The notes: generated from the letters alone by a model not told the origin. Shown: positions 26,395 to 33,094, numbered from the stretch's first letter. The stretch: DNA of 64,000 bases from Pseudoleptotrichia goodfellowii (GCF_007990505.1 NZ_AP019822.1:310001-374000), one strand, 5' to 3'. Made by a program: numbers and translations.

Positions 26395-26754
26395 TTAATC
26401 AAACATATCGTTGATAAATTTTTGTATTTCTTCTTCTGTATCTTCAAAGACATATTTGAAAGATACGTGTGTTGTCCATTCTGTCCGTGTAATATCACTT
26501 CCCTCGACGGTGTACGAATGTTTTTTGTAAGAGCCGACACTGTATAATTGACCGCTTGTTTTTCCTCTGAGTTTTACAACAATAATGTCTCCTTCTCTAC
26601 CAGAGTACAATTCGTAGTTGCTACTTTCTCTTACTTTATGTTCAGCTTTTGCAATCATTAGTCTGTCGTTAGCATTAAGACCCGATAAATCAGCTTTCTC
26701 TTGTGTTCTTATTAAATCTGATTTTAAATTTTCTCTGTTAATATTTCTTTTCAT
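26395..26754 (-). CDS. Phage protein of unknown function
   Basis: 119 residues, MKRNINRENLKSDLIRTQEK, with GGAGG upstream. The helical N-terminus is followed by a beta-rich part (YSGREGDIIVVKLRGKTSGQ, TRTEWTTHVSFKYVFEDTEEE). No family recognised. Confidence 0.6.
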   Translation of the reverse strand: MKRNINRENLKSDLIRTQEKADLSGLNANDRLMIAKAEHKVRESSNYELYSGREGDIIVVKLRGKTSGQLYSVGSYKKHSYTVEGSDITRTEWTTHVSFKYVFEDTEEEIQKFINDMFD

Positions 26755-26765
26755 TTTCTTTCCTC

Positions 26766-27149
26766 CTAATTATATTTAAATTCTGTTTTTCTATTTTTGA
26801 TAGTAACTTTGATTTTGTTAGGGTCTACAACCCAGTGGGAATCTACCATTTTTTTGTAATCCCCAGTATAAATAACGCTGATTATATATTTTTTAGTACC
26901 AACAACAAAAGCATTTCTGTTATTATTGTAAACAACTACCATTTCGTTGTCGGCTAAATTATTTATTTTTACAAATTCCTTATTCATCATAAATTGTTTC
27001 ATTATTTCAAATTTACGGTCTTCTCTCCATGCGACATCTGAACTTAAGCATGGTAATAGATACCCCCATAAACCTGTAATGTTTTTAGACCCACCAAATC
27101 TTGTAAAACCTGTAAGTGTTTCAATATGTTTATTTATTTTTCTTTCCAT
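26766..27149 (-). CDS. Phage protein of unknown function
   Basis: 127 residues, MERKINKHIETLTGFTRFGG, with GGAGG upstream. The second half is strand-rich (NEMVVVYNNNRNAFVVGTKKYIISVIYTG). A short G5/C5 hairpin (27174-27189) lies upstream. Not recognised. Confidence 0.6.
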   Translation of the reverse strand: MERKINKHIETLTGFTRFGGSKNITGLWGYLLPCLSSDVAWREDRKFEIMKQFMMNKEFVKINNLADNEMVVVYNNNRNAFVVGTKKYIISVIYTGDYKKMVDSHWVVDPNKIKVTIKNRKTEFKYN

Positions 27150-27207
27150 ATTATTTCCTCCTATTTTTTATTTGGGGGATTTCTCCCCCTATATATAATT
27201 TGGTTTG

Positions 27208-27525
27208 TTAAGCTATTTTCTTAGTTGAAACCCATACGTCATAGGTTTCTTCCTCTGTGATGTATTCTTGGTTTCCGTTCCAGTACGTATGAATACCAGT
27301 AACGATACTTGAAGTTGCCTGTGTTTCATATTCGTAATTCTCGAATATATCCAACACTTGCATTACTTCTTTGGTCGTGTAGCCGTCTAATATCCAGCCA
27401 CAAAGCCAGTTGTTCAACCAAGATTGAGTATATTCAATCTCGTATTCATCGTTTATTTTCAATTCTCCGTTGCCGATTTCGTCTTGTATGACACTTTCGA
27501 CAAAGTCTTTAAAATTTTCTTTCAT
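27208..27525 (-). CDS. Phage protein of unknown function, first gene of the leftward operon
   Basis: 105 residues from ATG 27525 (AGGAGG just upstream): MKENFKDFVESVIQDEIGNG, with the internal QSWLNNWLCGWILDGYTTKE and TGIHTYWNGNQEYITEEETYDVW. The frame is open further upstream, but that part covers operator sequence. First gene behind the repressor-controlled leftward promoter; function not recognised. Confidence 0.6.
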   Translation of the reverse strand: MKENFKDFVESVIQDEIGNGELKINDEYEIEYTQSWLNNWLCGWILDGYTTKEVMQVLDIFENYEYETQATSSIVTGIHTYWNGNQEYITEEETYDVWVSTKKIA

Positions 27526-27546
27526 AGTTCCTCCTACTAAAATGAT

Positions 27547-27569
27547 TTTTGTCAAATCGTTTGACAAAA
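27547..27569. promoter_or_regulatory. Operator-like inverted repeat (site 1)
   Basis: Perfect 10-base arms TTTTGTCAAA and TTTGACAAAA around TCG. It lies in the leader of the leftward operon. Contains the GTCAA/TTGAC half-sites shared with the other operators. Confidence 0.65.
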
Positions 27570-27617
27570 TGCAAATGATAAGGTAAAAAAATATAGGAAT
27601 TTTCCTTTTGTGATATA

Positions 27618-27646
27618 GTTATATCATATAATTTGACTTTTGTCAA
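27618..27646 (-). promoter_or_regulatory. Leftward early promoter of the prophage
   Basis: On the minus strand TTGACA (27646-27641), a 17-nt spacer and TATAAC (27623-27618). The -35 box is inside operator site 2 (27633-27646), so repressor binding would block it. Confidence 0.7.
27633..27646. promoter_or_regulatory. Operator site 2 (TTGAC-TTTT-GTCAA)
   Basis: Perfect dyad TTGACTTTTGTCAA. The same 14 bases, read from the other strand, occur at the distant rightward promoter (31396-31409). Confidence 0.7.
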
Positions 27647-27654
27647 GCGTATAT

Positions 27655-27668
27655 TTGATTTTTGTCAA
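27655..27668. promoter_or_regulatory. Operator site 3 (TTGAT-TTTT-GTCAA)
   Basis: One mismatch from the perfect dyad, and 22 bases (about two helical turns) from site 2, as expected for cooperative repressor dimers. Lies just before the -35 of the repressor gene promoter. Confidence 0.6.
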
Positions 27669-27673
27669 ATTAT

Positions 27674-27702
27674 TTTACAAATGTAAAAAATGATAGTATA
27701 AT
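27674..27702 (+). promoter_or_regulatory. Promoter of the repressor gene
   Basis: TTTACA at 27674-27679, a 17-nt spacer and TATAAT at 27697-27702. The ribosome site AGGAGG and ATG 27729 follow. Confidence 0.65.
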
Positions 27703-27728
27703 TTAATAAGACAATAGGAGGATTTATA

Positions 27729-28439
27729 ATGGATAAAATTGAAGAAGTGTCAATTGCAATTAGAAAAAGAAGAGAAGAATTAGGATTATACCAAGAAGAT
27801 GTAGTTGAAAAACTAAGAAAAGAGAATATTCATATTTCGGTATCTGGACTTTCAAGAATCGAAAGTTCGGAAAGACAAAAATTAGACTCGAAACTGCTGA
27901 TAGCTCTATCGAAAATATTGAAAAAAGATTTTATGGCAATATTAGGACATAATCCTCAAAATTTCAATGGACAATCGGAAGTGAGAGAAGAATCGAATGT
28001 ATATGGAGGCTCTTTCCAAAGTTTCGTGACCATACCACTTTATAGTATGGCTTCTGCAGGAAACGGATTAATAGAATTTAGCAATGAAGTCGATTATATA
28101 GATATACCTAAATTAAATGGAAACGTAAAAAAGAGCGATTTTGCTTCAAAGGTAAAAGGTGATAGTATGGAACCTTATTATCACGAAGGAGATATAATAG
28201 TTGTAGATGTTTCAAATAGAGATATTCGGACATTAAATGGTAAAGAAGCATTAATTGATTATGACGGAAAAAGGTATTTAAAAATTGTAGAGTTTGAAGT
28301 AGGCACAGGGGATTTACGATTAAAGTCATATAATCCTGCTTATAGTGACATTCAAATTAAAAACTATGACCTTGACGAAGTTGAGTGTAAAGGAGTTATA
28401 AGTATGGTAATTAGTATGAGAAATAATAAAAGAATATAA
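27729..28439 (+). CDS. CI/LexA-type prophage repressor (XRE HTH plus S24 peptidase domain)
   Basis: 236 residues. N-terminal XRE helix-turn-helix (about 7-65, AIRKRREELGLYQEDVVEKL, HISVSGLSRIESSE). After a linker the S24 domain starts near 98; the catalytic Ser is near 146 in VKGDSMEPYYHEGDIIVVD and the Lys in DGKRYLKIVE. The cleavage site is probably the SAGNG segment just before it. It should keep the prophage silent and be self-cleaved on RecA activation. The neighbouring TTGAC-N4-GTCAA dyads are its probable operators. Confidence 0.92.
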   Translation: MDKIEEVSIAIRKRREELGLYQEDVVEKLRKENIHISVSGLSRIESSERQKLDSKLLIALSKILKKDFMAILGHNPQNFNGQSEVREESNVYGGSFQSFVTIPLYSMASAGNGLIEFSNEVDYIDIPKLNGNVKKSDFASKVKGDSMEPYYHEGDIIVVDVSNRDIRTLNGKEALIDYDGKRYLKIVEFEVGTGDLRLKSYNPAYSDIQIKNYDLDEVECKGVISMVISMRNNKRI

Positions 28440-28593
28440 AACTTCCGATGGATTTAGAGTTTAGGGAAGTTTGAAAAAGTAATATAAAAAAATAATATTT
28501 TATAACTATAATTATAATTTATATGTTGTTCATAAATACTGATATTGTTACCTTTATTAAAAAATATTTATATATTTTATAATATAATTTTTG

Positions 28594-28622
28594 TTGACAT
28601 TATATAAAAAAAAGTATATAAA
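28594..28622 (+). promoter_or_regulatory. Promoter of the XRE/helical-protein cassette
   Basis: TTGACA at 28594-28599, a 17-nt spacer and TATAAA at 28617-28622, shortly before AAGGAGG and ATG 28650. No TTGAC-N4-GTCAA operator overlaps it. The rest of the gap from 28440 is AT-rich and holds nothing else I can name. Confidence 0.6.
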
Positions 28623-28649
28623 TATATAAAGAATAAAGGAGGATATATT

Positions 28650-29174
28650 ATGAAAACAATGGGGAGTATTTTTAAAGAATATAGAAAAAAAGAACGAATA
28701 ACACAAAGAGAATTAGCGGATTTGTTAAATTGTAGTTTACAATCAATTGCTAAAATTGAGACAAATAAATCAAATGCCGGTCCTAAAATATTAACTGAAT
28801 TTTTGAAACAAAGGAATATTGATAAAGAAACGAGAAAAATCATTTTTGAATATAAAAAGCAGAAGAAAGAAAAAAAAGCAAAAACAACCTCAAAAGAACA
28901 AGATGAGAATTATAGTTATGAAGATATGCTAAAAATAAAGGCGGTTTTGTCTGAATACGCAACTACAAATAGATTAGTGAAAGTAATGTGGGATTTTAGA
29001 GAATCTCTTTTCAAATATTTTCAGGAAATAGATTTGTTACTTTCTACAAATGAGTTTAAAACAAATAAAAAAATGGAAAAAGGTATTTTAAAAGTTAGCG
29101 AAGATTTAGACGATATGTCAAAAAAAATGAAAAAGCATCTTGATAAAAAAATTATAGATGCACAAATTTTGTAG
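28650..29174 (+). CDS. XRE family transcriptional regulator
   Basis: 174 residues. N-terminal helix-turn-helix: IFKEYRKKERITQRELADLLNCSLQSIAKIET (about 6-37). The rest is a long charged helical region (EYKKQKKEKKAKTTSKEQ) and a C-terminal helical part. It has its own promoter and is followed 11 bases later by the helical-protein gene, with which it probably forms a unit. Confidence 0.8.
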   Translation: MKTMGSIFKEYRKKERITQRELADLLNCSLQSIAKIETNKSNAGPKILTEFLKQRNIDKETRKIIFEYKKQKKEKKAKTTSKEQDENYSYEDMLKIKAVLSEYATTNRLVKVMWDFRESLFKYFQEIDLLLSTNEFKTNKKMEKGILKVSEDLDDMSKKMKKHLDKKIIDAQIL

Positions 29175-29184
29175 GAGGATAAGA

Positions 29185-30033
29185 ATGTTTAGTGTAGAAG
29201 AAGAAAAAGAATTTATAGAGTTATTGCCATTAATGCAGGACTTTACAAGCAAAATTAAAATTATATCGGAATTTGTAGAGAAAGAAGAAAACGAAGTAAT
29301 AGAAATGGCATTTACTACATTTTTTGGAAAGACATTGAAGCCGAGATATAAAGATTATGGTACAATATATTTGGAACAAGGTAGAAAAATTTCTGGATGC
29401 ATGATAAGAATGGAGGAAAAAGGAAGAAATCCAAGAGTTAAAACAGGAACGCACGGAATGCCGCAACACATTGAGATGATGTTTGAAACTTTCGGAAGCA
29501 GGGAAATAGGTAAAAATATATTAGAATATTCATTTAGGTTAGTAGATATAACTTTAGAGTCGATTTTTTCTTCAGATAAAGAAAAGAAGAAAGAAAAATA
29601 TAATTTGGCTATTCAGCAATCTAACTTTCTGTATATGATGTTACAAATAGCAGTTAAATTGTTAGCGTTAGATTTATATAAAAAGGGAGAAAAAATTGAA
29701 AATGTTACGTTGCGTTATATGACTGAAATGATAGAAAAAGATAAAAAACGATTGGGAGAACTTTTTTCAGAAGCTTTCAATGGTTTTGGAGATTTAACTT
29801 CGGCGATAGATGAATATTATTTTACTTTGAACAGCTATTTTGAAGACTACGCTAAAAGGAAATTTAATGTTACTCTTGAAGAAATGGAAAGAATGGGAGA
29901 AGAGCATAGAGTACTTAAAAGATTAGGCGAAGATAATGTTTTGAGATATGTAGGTTTTTTATTAGAAAGATTGAGAAATAAGTTAATAATTCAACATACT
30001 ATGACCGAAAACAAAATAATAACTTTAAAATAA
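29185..30033 (+). CDS. Helical protein of unknown function, cassette partner of the XRE gene
   Basis: 282 residues from ATG 29185 (TAGGAGG upstream). Mostly helical and charged, with MPQHIEMMFETFGSREIGKN and LYMMLQIAVKLLALDLYKKG. No family is recognised. The gene pair is bracketed by its own promoter and an intrinsic terminator and sits in the immunity region, a usual place for lysogenic-conversion or superinfection genes; that role is an inference from position only. Confidence 0.65.
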   Translation: MFSVEEEKEFIELLPLMQDFTSKIKIISEFVEKEENEVIEMAFTTFFGKTLKPRYKDYGTIYLEQGRKISGCMIRMEEKGRNPRVKTGTHGMPQHIEMMFETFGSREIGKNILEYSFRLVDITLESIFSSDKEKKKEKYNLAIQQSNFLYMMLQIAVKLLALDLYKKGEKIENVTLRYMTEMIEKDKKRLGELFSEAFNGFGDLTSAIDEYYFTLNSYFEDYAKRKFNVTLEEMERMGEEHRVLKRLGEDNVLRYVGFLLERLRNKLIIQHTMTENKIITLK

Positions 30034-30057
30034 GAGCCTAACGGCTCTTTTCTTTTT
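30032..30057 (+). terminator. Intrinsic terminator after the XRE/helical cassette
   Basis: Stem AGAGCC/GGCTCT with loop TAAC, followed by TTTTCTTTTT. It begins at the stop codon of the gene at 29185. Confidence 0.8.
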
Positions 30058-30107
30058 GGGAAATTCGGGATATAATATAATAAATATTTTAAAAGGAGTT
30101 GATAAAA

Positions 30108-30554
30108 ATGACAAAAAGAGAAAAAATATTATCAGGAATTATTGTTTTGCTTTGTGTCGGGATTTTAGCTGTAGGATATAAGGCTTATAATTACAGGAAA
30201 GTATTGATTGAAAAGAAAAAAATTATTGCACAAAAAGACGAAAATTTTTTAAAAGGAATGAAATTGTCTTATGAAGCTTATACAAGATTGCAACTTGTTG
30301 ATATAATGCGTACTTACGGTATTAGACATCCTTTAAGTAGTTCAGTTTCACAAGTTGAATTTCAAACAGCACTTACAAAAACTTCGGAAAGTAATCAGAA
30401 ATACTCGAATTTTTTAGAAGAAAATGGATTTAAGGACGGGAAATTATCTAATCTTATAAACAAAGAAAATCCTGATTTTTTTACTATTCAAGACAAATAT
30501 CAAAGTTTTGCAAAAATATTAGATGAAGAAGATGCTAAGAGTAAAAAAGAATAG
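30108..30554 (+). CDS. Single-pass membrane protein of unknown function
   Basis: 148 residues from ATG 30108 (AAAGGAG upstream). Short basic N-terminus, one membrane segment (ILSGIIVLLCVGILAVGYKAY, about 6-25), then a soluble helical domain, probably outside the cytoplasm. A TATAAT at 30071-30076 could serve as its promoter. The nuclease gene follows three bases after the stop. Confidence 0.65.
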   Translation: MTKREKILSGIIVLLCVGILAVGYKAYNYRKVLIEKKKIIAQKDENFLKGMKLSYEAYTRLQLVDIMRTYGIRHPLSSSVSQVEFQTALTKTSESNQKYSNFLEENGFKDGKLSNLINKENPDFFTIQDKYQSFAKILDEEDAKSKKE

Positions 30555-30557
30555 AAT

Positions 30558-31370
30558 ATGGTAAAAATAAGAAATTTAGAATTAAATATTGGAAAAGAAA
30601 TCGGATATTATTTGTTTGAAAATAAAAAATTCAAAACTATTGAGGAAGTTGTTATACAGTATTATGAGGATAGAGGATACAGAGGAATTTATACTGAAAA
30701 CAAATACTGGAGGAATTTTTTTGGATTATTTTTTGATAATATTATAGTGGAACAAGTCGGAAACGTGAATATCTTAAAATTTGATTTTCAAAAAGAGATT
30801 GATATAAAAAAGGTATTCAATAAAACGTACTTTTTAAATAAGGCTTACTGTCCTTATAAAAAAGAAGATTTGAAAGTGCTGTTAGATTTTTTAGATTTGG
30901 AAAGTTTTATGAAATTGTTATTTTATTATAGGATAAAACAATCAGGATTTCCTGATGTTATGATTTATAACAAAAAGGAACTGTTATTTTTAGAAGTAAA
31001 AAATAAAAATGACATGTTAAGAGAAAGTCAAGCGATAACTTTACAAGTTTTATCAAGCAATAATGTGAATGTAGAAATTTGTACTATTAATTTTTCGGAA
31101 AGAAAAAAGAAAGAAATAATAAGGCTATTAAAATCTAATAAAGAAGATGTAGACATAATAAACTATTTATTGCAAGATATAATCAAAATAAATAGAAGAA
31201 ATAAATATTGGTATGAAAAAGGATTAGGAATACTATTTATACTTGTATTTTGGTATATTGGAATACCGTTAGCAATTATTTCTTTTCTGAACAATTATTA
31301 CAAAGACAAAGCTTACGAAGAAATAAAAGTACAGGAAGTTTTAAAAAAAAGAAAAAATAAAGGCTCTTAG
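30558..31370 (+). CDS. VRR-NUC-like nuclease with C-terminal membrane segment
   Basis: 270 residues. The core GFPDVMIYNKKELLFLEVKN plus KNDMLRESQ (about 130-160) matches VRR-NUC PD-(D/E)XK nucleases: G-x-PD, then E-V-K, then a D-x-L-x-x-x-Q helix. The hydrophobic stretch GLGILFILVFWYIGIPLAIISFL (about 224-246) would tether it to the membrane, and a basic tail follows. VRR-NUC in phages normally has no membrane anchor, so this layout is unusual. It follows a membrane-protein gene and may act with it. Confidence 0.7.
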   Translation: MVKIRNLELNIGKEIGYYLFENKKFKTIEEVVIQYYEDRGYRGIYTENKYWRNFFGLFFDNIIVEQVGNVNILKFDFQKEIDIKKVFNKTYFLNKAYCPYKKEDLKVLLDFLDLESFMKLLFYYRIKQSGFPDVMIYNKKELLFLEVKNKNDMLRESQAITLQVLSSNNVNVEICTINFSERKKKEIIRLLKSNKEDVDIINYLLQDIIKINRRNKYWYEKGLGILFILVFWYIGIPLAIISFLNNYYKDKAYEEIKVQEVLKKRKNKGS

Positions 31371-31385
31371 GGGTCTTTATTTTTT
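31352..31385 (+). terminator. Intrinsic terminator overlapping the nuclease 3' end
   Basis: A-rich/T-rich stem closing AAAGGCTC with GGGTCTTT around loop TTAG, the loop containing the TAG stop, followed by a T-run to 31385. Confidence 0.75.
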
Positions 31386-31395
31386 GAAACTTCAC

Positions 31396-31424
31396 TTGAC
31401 AAAAGTCAAATGATAAAGTATAAT
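31396..31424 (+). promoter_or_regulatory. Rightward early promoter with repressor operator
   Basis: Perfect consensus TTGACA (31396-31401), 17-nt spacer, TATAAT (31419-31424). The dyad TTGACAAAAGTCAA (31396-31409) is the same operator as site 2 near the repressor gene, so the repressor can shut off this promoter too. Confidence 0.8.
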
Positions 31425-31442
31425 TGTTTTGAGGTGAAGTAA

Positions 31443-31628
31443 ATGGGTGAAAATACAAAAAAAAACTATAAATTAAAAATATTGAGAAAGCTAATGCTGG
31501 ATAAAGATTTGCTTTGGAAAGATGTTGAAAGAATAACAGGATTTACAAGGCAAAATATAGACTACGCTTTCAAAAACAATTATCAAAAAACAATTGACAA
31601 AGTATTTGAAAAGATACAGTCAGTTTAA
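31443..31628 (+). CDS. Cro-like small HTH protein
   Basis: 61 residues. LRKLMLDKDLLWKDVERITGFTRQNIDYAFKNNY forms a compact helix-turn-helix. GAGGTGAAG precedes the ATG. First gene behind the operator-bearing rightward promoter, the place of cro in lambdoid switches. A related operator half-dyad follows the gene at 31648. Confidence 0.7.
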   Translation: MGENTKKNYKLKILRKLMLDKDLLWKDVERITGFTRQNIDYAFKNNYQKTIDKVFEKIQSV

Positions 31629-31647
31629 TTTTTTTTGCAATCACGAT

Positions 31648-31666
31648 TGTCAAAAGTCAAATGATT
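31648..31666. promoter_or_regulatory. Operator-like site (TTGTC-AAAA-GTCAA-ATGAT)
   Basis: TTGTCAAAAGTCAA differs from the TTGACAAAAGTCAA dyad at one base and keeps the flanking ATGAT seen at 31396. No clear promoter boxes around it. Confidence 0.5.
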
Positions 31667-31706
31667 TTGCAAATAGAATAAATAACCCCAAGAAAGGAGG
31701 TTTGAT

Positions 31707-31943
31707 GTGAAAATATTAGATTTGAATAAAATATCAAAAGAAATTGAAATAGTTTTGTCTGAAAATGAAGTAGGATTGGATGAATTTGAAGAAATTTATG
31801 AAAAAATAAAAACGGATTACAAAAATAATCCGTTAGATTCTCAAAAAATAAAAAAGAGATACAGAGCACATTTATTGTTTAATATTATATTGTTTTTGGT
31901 ATTTTTATCAATTATTTTTCTTGAAGTTTATCTAAGACATTAA
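31707..31943 (+). CDS. Small tail-anchored membrane protein
   Basis: 78 residues from GTG 31707 (AAAGGAGG upstream). Acidic helical N-terminus (NEVGLDEFEEIYEKIKTDY) and one C-terminal membrane segment (LLFNIILFLVFLSIIFLEVYL). Its end overlaps the oppositely oriented membrane gene by about 32 bases. Not recognised. Confidence 0.6.
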   Translation: MKILDLNKISKEIEIVLSENEVGLDEFEEIYEKIKTDYKNNPLDSQKIKKRYRAHLLFNIILFLVFLSIIFLEVYLRH

Positions 31944-32319
31944 TCAGTTCAAACAGAAACATAAGAATGCTGGCAGTAATTAAGAAAGTAAAGATTTGTT
32001 TTAATGTCAAATCAAAAACTATTAAGTTTAGGTTTAAATTCAGAACATTTATAAAAAAGTTATTTAGTACAAACAGAAAATTCAAGACAGAAATTTTTAA
32101 CAGTTTTGAATTTTTTAAAAATATTGAAATAGCTAAAAAAATACTGTTTGATGAAAAAAAGATACTTAAAGCTTGATTGTCGAATTCAACTGAAAAATAG
32201 CTAATAAATATTGAAAAACAAAAAGTAATTAAAATCAAAAAATTAACTTTCTTGTAAATGAAATCAGAAAACGGATTCAAGAAAATTAAGAATAATAAAA
32301 CTAAAAATAAAGATTTCAA
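31912..32319 (-). CDS. Multi-pass membrane protein of unknown function
   Basis: 135 residues from TTG 32319, with GGAGG 8 bases upstream on the minus strand. About four membrane segments (MKSLFLVLLFLIFLNPF at the start). It is Phe/Leu/Ile/Asn-rich, which could also arise by chance on the strand opposite to A-rich DNA, but the ribosome site and clean topology favour a real gene. Converges with the + strand gene before it. Confidence 0.55.
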   Translation of the reverse strand: MKSLFLVLLFLIFLNPFSDFIYKKVNFLILITFCFSIFISYFSVEFDNQALSIFFSSNSIFLAISIFLKNSKLLKISVLNFLFVLNNFFINVLNLNLNLIVFDLTLKQIFTFLITASILMFLFELINVLDKLQEK

Positions 32320-32373
32320 AAAAATACCTCCTTTCGTGTGTGATGTTTGGCAATATATTATACCCCGAAAGTG

Positions 32374-32397
32374 AAAAAAGAGCCTTTTCAGACTCTT
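32374..32397 (-). terminator. Intrinsic terminator, minus strand
   Basis: Minus-strand stem AGAGTC/GGCTCT with loop TGAAAA and a run of T. It directly follows the stop of the 38-residue gene. Confidence 0.7.
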
Positions 32398-32402
32398 GAA
32401 AA

Positions 32403-32519
32403 TTAATTAGGTGTTGAACGTTTATGAGCAGGAACTTTTGTGCCATCTTTCTTAGTGTAAGAACCTACTGAAACAATCTTAACCTTGTTTCCGGATTTTC
32501 CAGATGTAGCTTTTGCCAT
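32403..32519 (-). CDS. Very small basic protein with a YTKKDGTKVPAHKR motif
   Basis: 38 residues, MAKATSGKSGNKVKIVSVGS followed by YTKKDGTKVPAHKRSTPN. The R/S-Y-x-K-x-DGT-x-V-x-x-H-x-R-S/T motif occurs in many small phage, plasmid and nuclease-associated proteins; its function is not established. GGAGGAAAAC precedes the ATG. It has its own consensus promoter and terminator, so it is a single-gene transcription unit on the strand opposite to its neighbours. Confidence 0.75.
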   Translation of the reverse strand: MAKATSGKSGNKVKIVSVGSYTKKDGTKVPAHKRSTPN

Positions 32520-32591
32520 AGTTTTCCTCCTTTCTAATAATTATATATTTGGTAGATTGGAGTTTACGTGTATATATAATTATTTAAAGTC

Positions 32592-32624
32592 TTGTTAGCA
32601 ACATACGCTATAGATTGCTAACAA
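32592..32624. promoter_or_regulatory. Inverted repeat at the start of the leftward mini-operon
   Basis: Perfect 10-base arms TTGTTAGCAA and TTGCTAACAA, 13 bases apart. It covers the expected transcription start of the leftward promoter, so it could be an operator for a second regulator or a leader hairpin. Confidence 0.6.
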
Positions 32625-32625
32625 T

Positions 32626-32654
32626 ATTATAACGCAACATTTTGTGTTTGTCAA
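32626..32654 (-). promoter_or_regulatory. Consensus leftward promoter of the 38-residue gene
   Basis: On the minus strand TTGACA (32654-32649), 17-nt spacer, TATAAT (32631-32626), a full consensus. The TTGTCA on the + strand could also help a rightward start. Confidence 0.8.
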
Positions 32655-32690
32655 CAATAAAATATCACTAAATATAGGAGGGAAAAGAAA

Positions 32691-32933
32691 ATGACTTTTC
32701 AAGAATTTTTAAAAGGACGTAAGCAATACAAGGACTTCGTGCTTATTGAAGAGAACGGAGACAAAGAAAAAATTAAGGAAGTAAGTAAACAACACGGAAA
32801 AAAAACAAATGGATACGTTTTATTGTATAACAGAGAAACGGAACATTTAAGTAAACATCAAATTTATGTAAGTAACAGAGGATATTCAATTTTGTGGAGA
32901 AGAAGAAAAATCTTATTGAACAATTTCAAATGA
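32691..32933 (+). CDS. Small basic phage protein
   Basis: 80 residues, MTFQEFLKGRKQYKDFVLIE, ending in a basic SNRGYSILWRRRKILLNNFK. AGGAGGG precedes the ATG. First gene of the rightward early block after the divergent control region. Not recognised. Confidence 0.6.
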   Translation: MTFQEFLKGRKQYKDFVLIEENGDKEKIKEVSKQHGKKTNGYVLLYNRETEHLSKHQIYVSNRGYSILWRRRKILLNNFK

Positions 32934-32960
32934 TTTTTTTTGAGAGAAGAAACTCATTAA

Positions 32961-33010
32961 AACTTGCTGACGACGAAGTCAGTTGAGTTGTCAACTAATA
33001 GTTGACAGCT
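32961..33010 (+). other. Two tandem hairpins upstream of the tRNA-like element
   Basis: Hairpin A: AACT..CTGAC/GTCAG..AGTT (32961-32989) with loop GACGAA. Hairpin B: TGTCAACT/AGTTGACA with loop AAT (32989-33007), extended to 11 pairs with one wobble. No U-run follows, so they are not a simple terminator. Confidence 0.55.
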
Positions 33011-33015
33011 TATAT

Positions 33016-33094
33016 GGACTGTATGGCTGAAAGGTTAAGGCATGGGTAAACTCGAGTAAATCCTATATGGTAGGTTCGACTCCTGCACAGTCCG
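33016..33094 (+). ncRNA. tRNA-like element with abnormal anticodon arm
   Basis: Acceptor GGACTGT/ACAGTCC pairs fully. The D arm GGCTGAAAGGTTAAGGC has the invariant GG. The T arm GTAGG-TTCGACT-CCTGC is normal. The anticodon arm can only close as ATGGG/CCTAT with one wobble pair, leaving a 15-base loop that contains the 8-base palindrome ACTCGAGT. No CCA is encoded. It is either a decayed phage tRNA or a tRNA mimic; I cannot assign an amino acid. Confidence 0.55.

Noticed and set aside
33016-33094. A normal functional phage tRNA
   Set aside because: No 7-base anticodon loop with a 5-bp stem can be drawn; kept only as tRNA-like.
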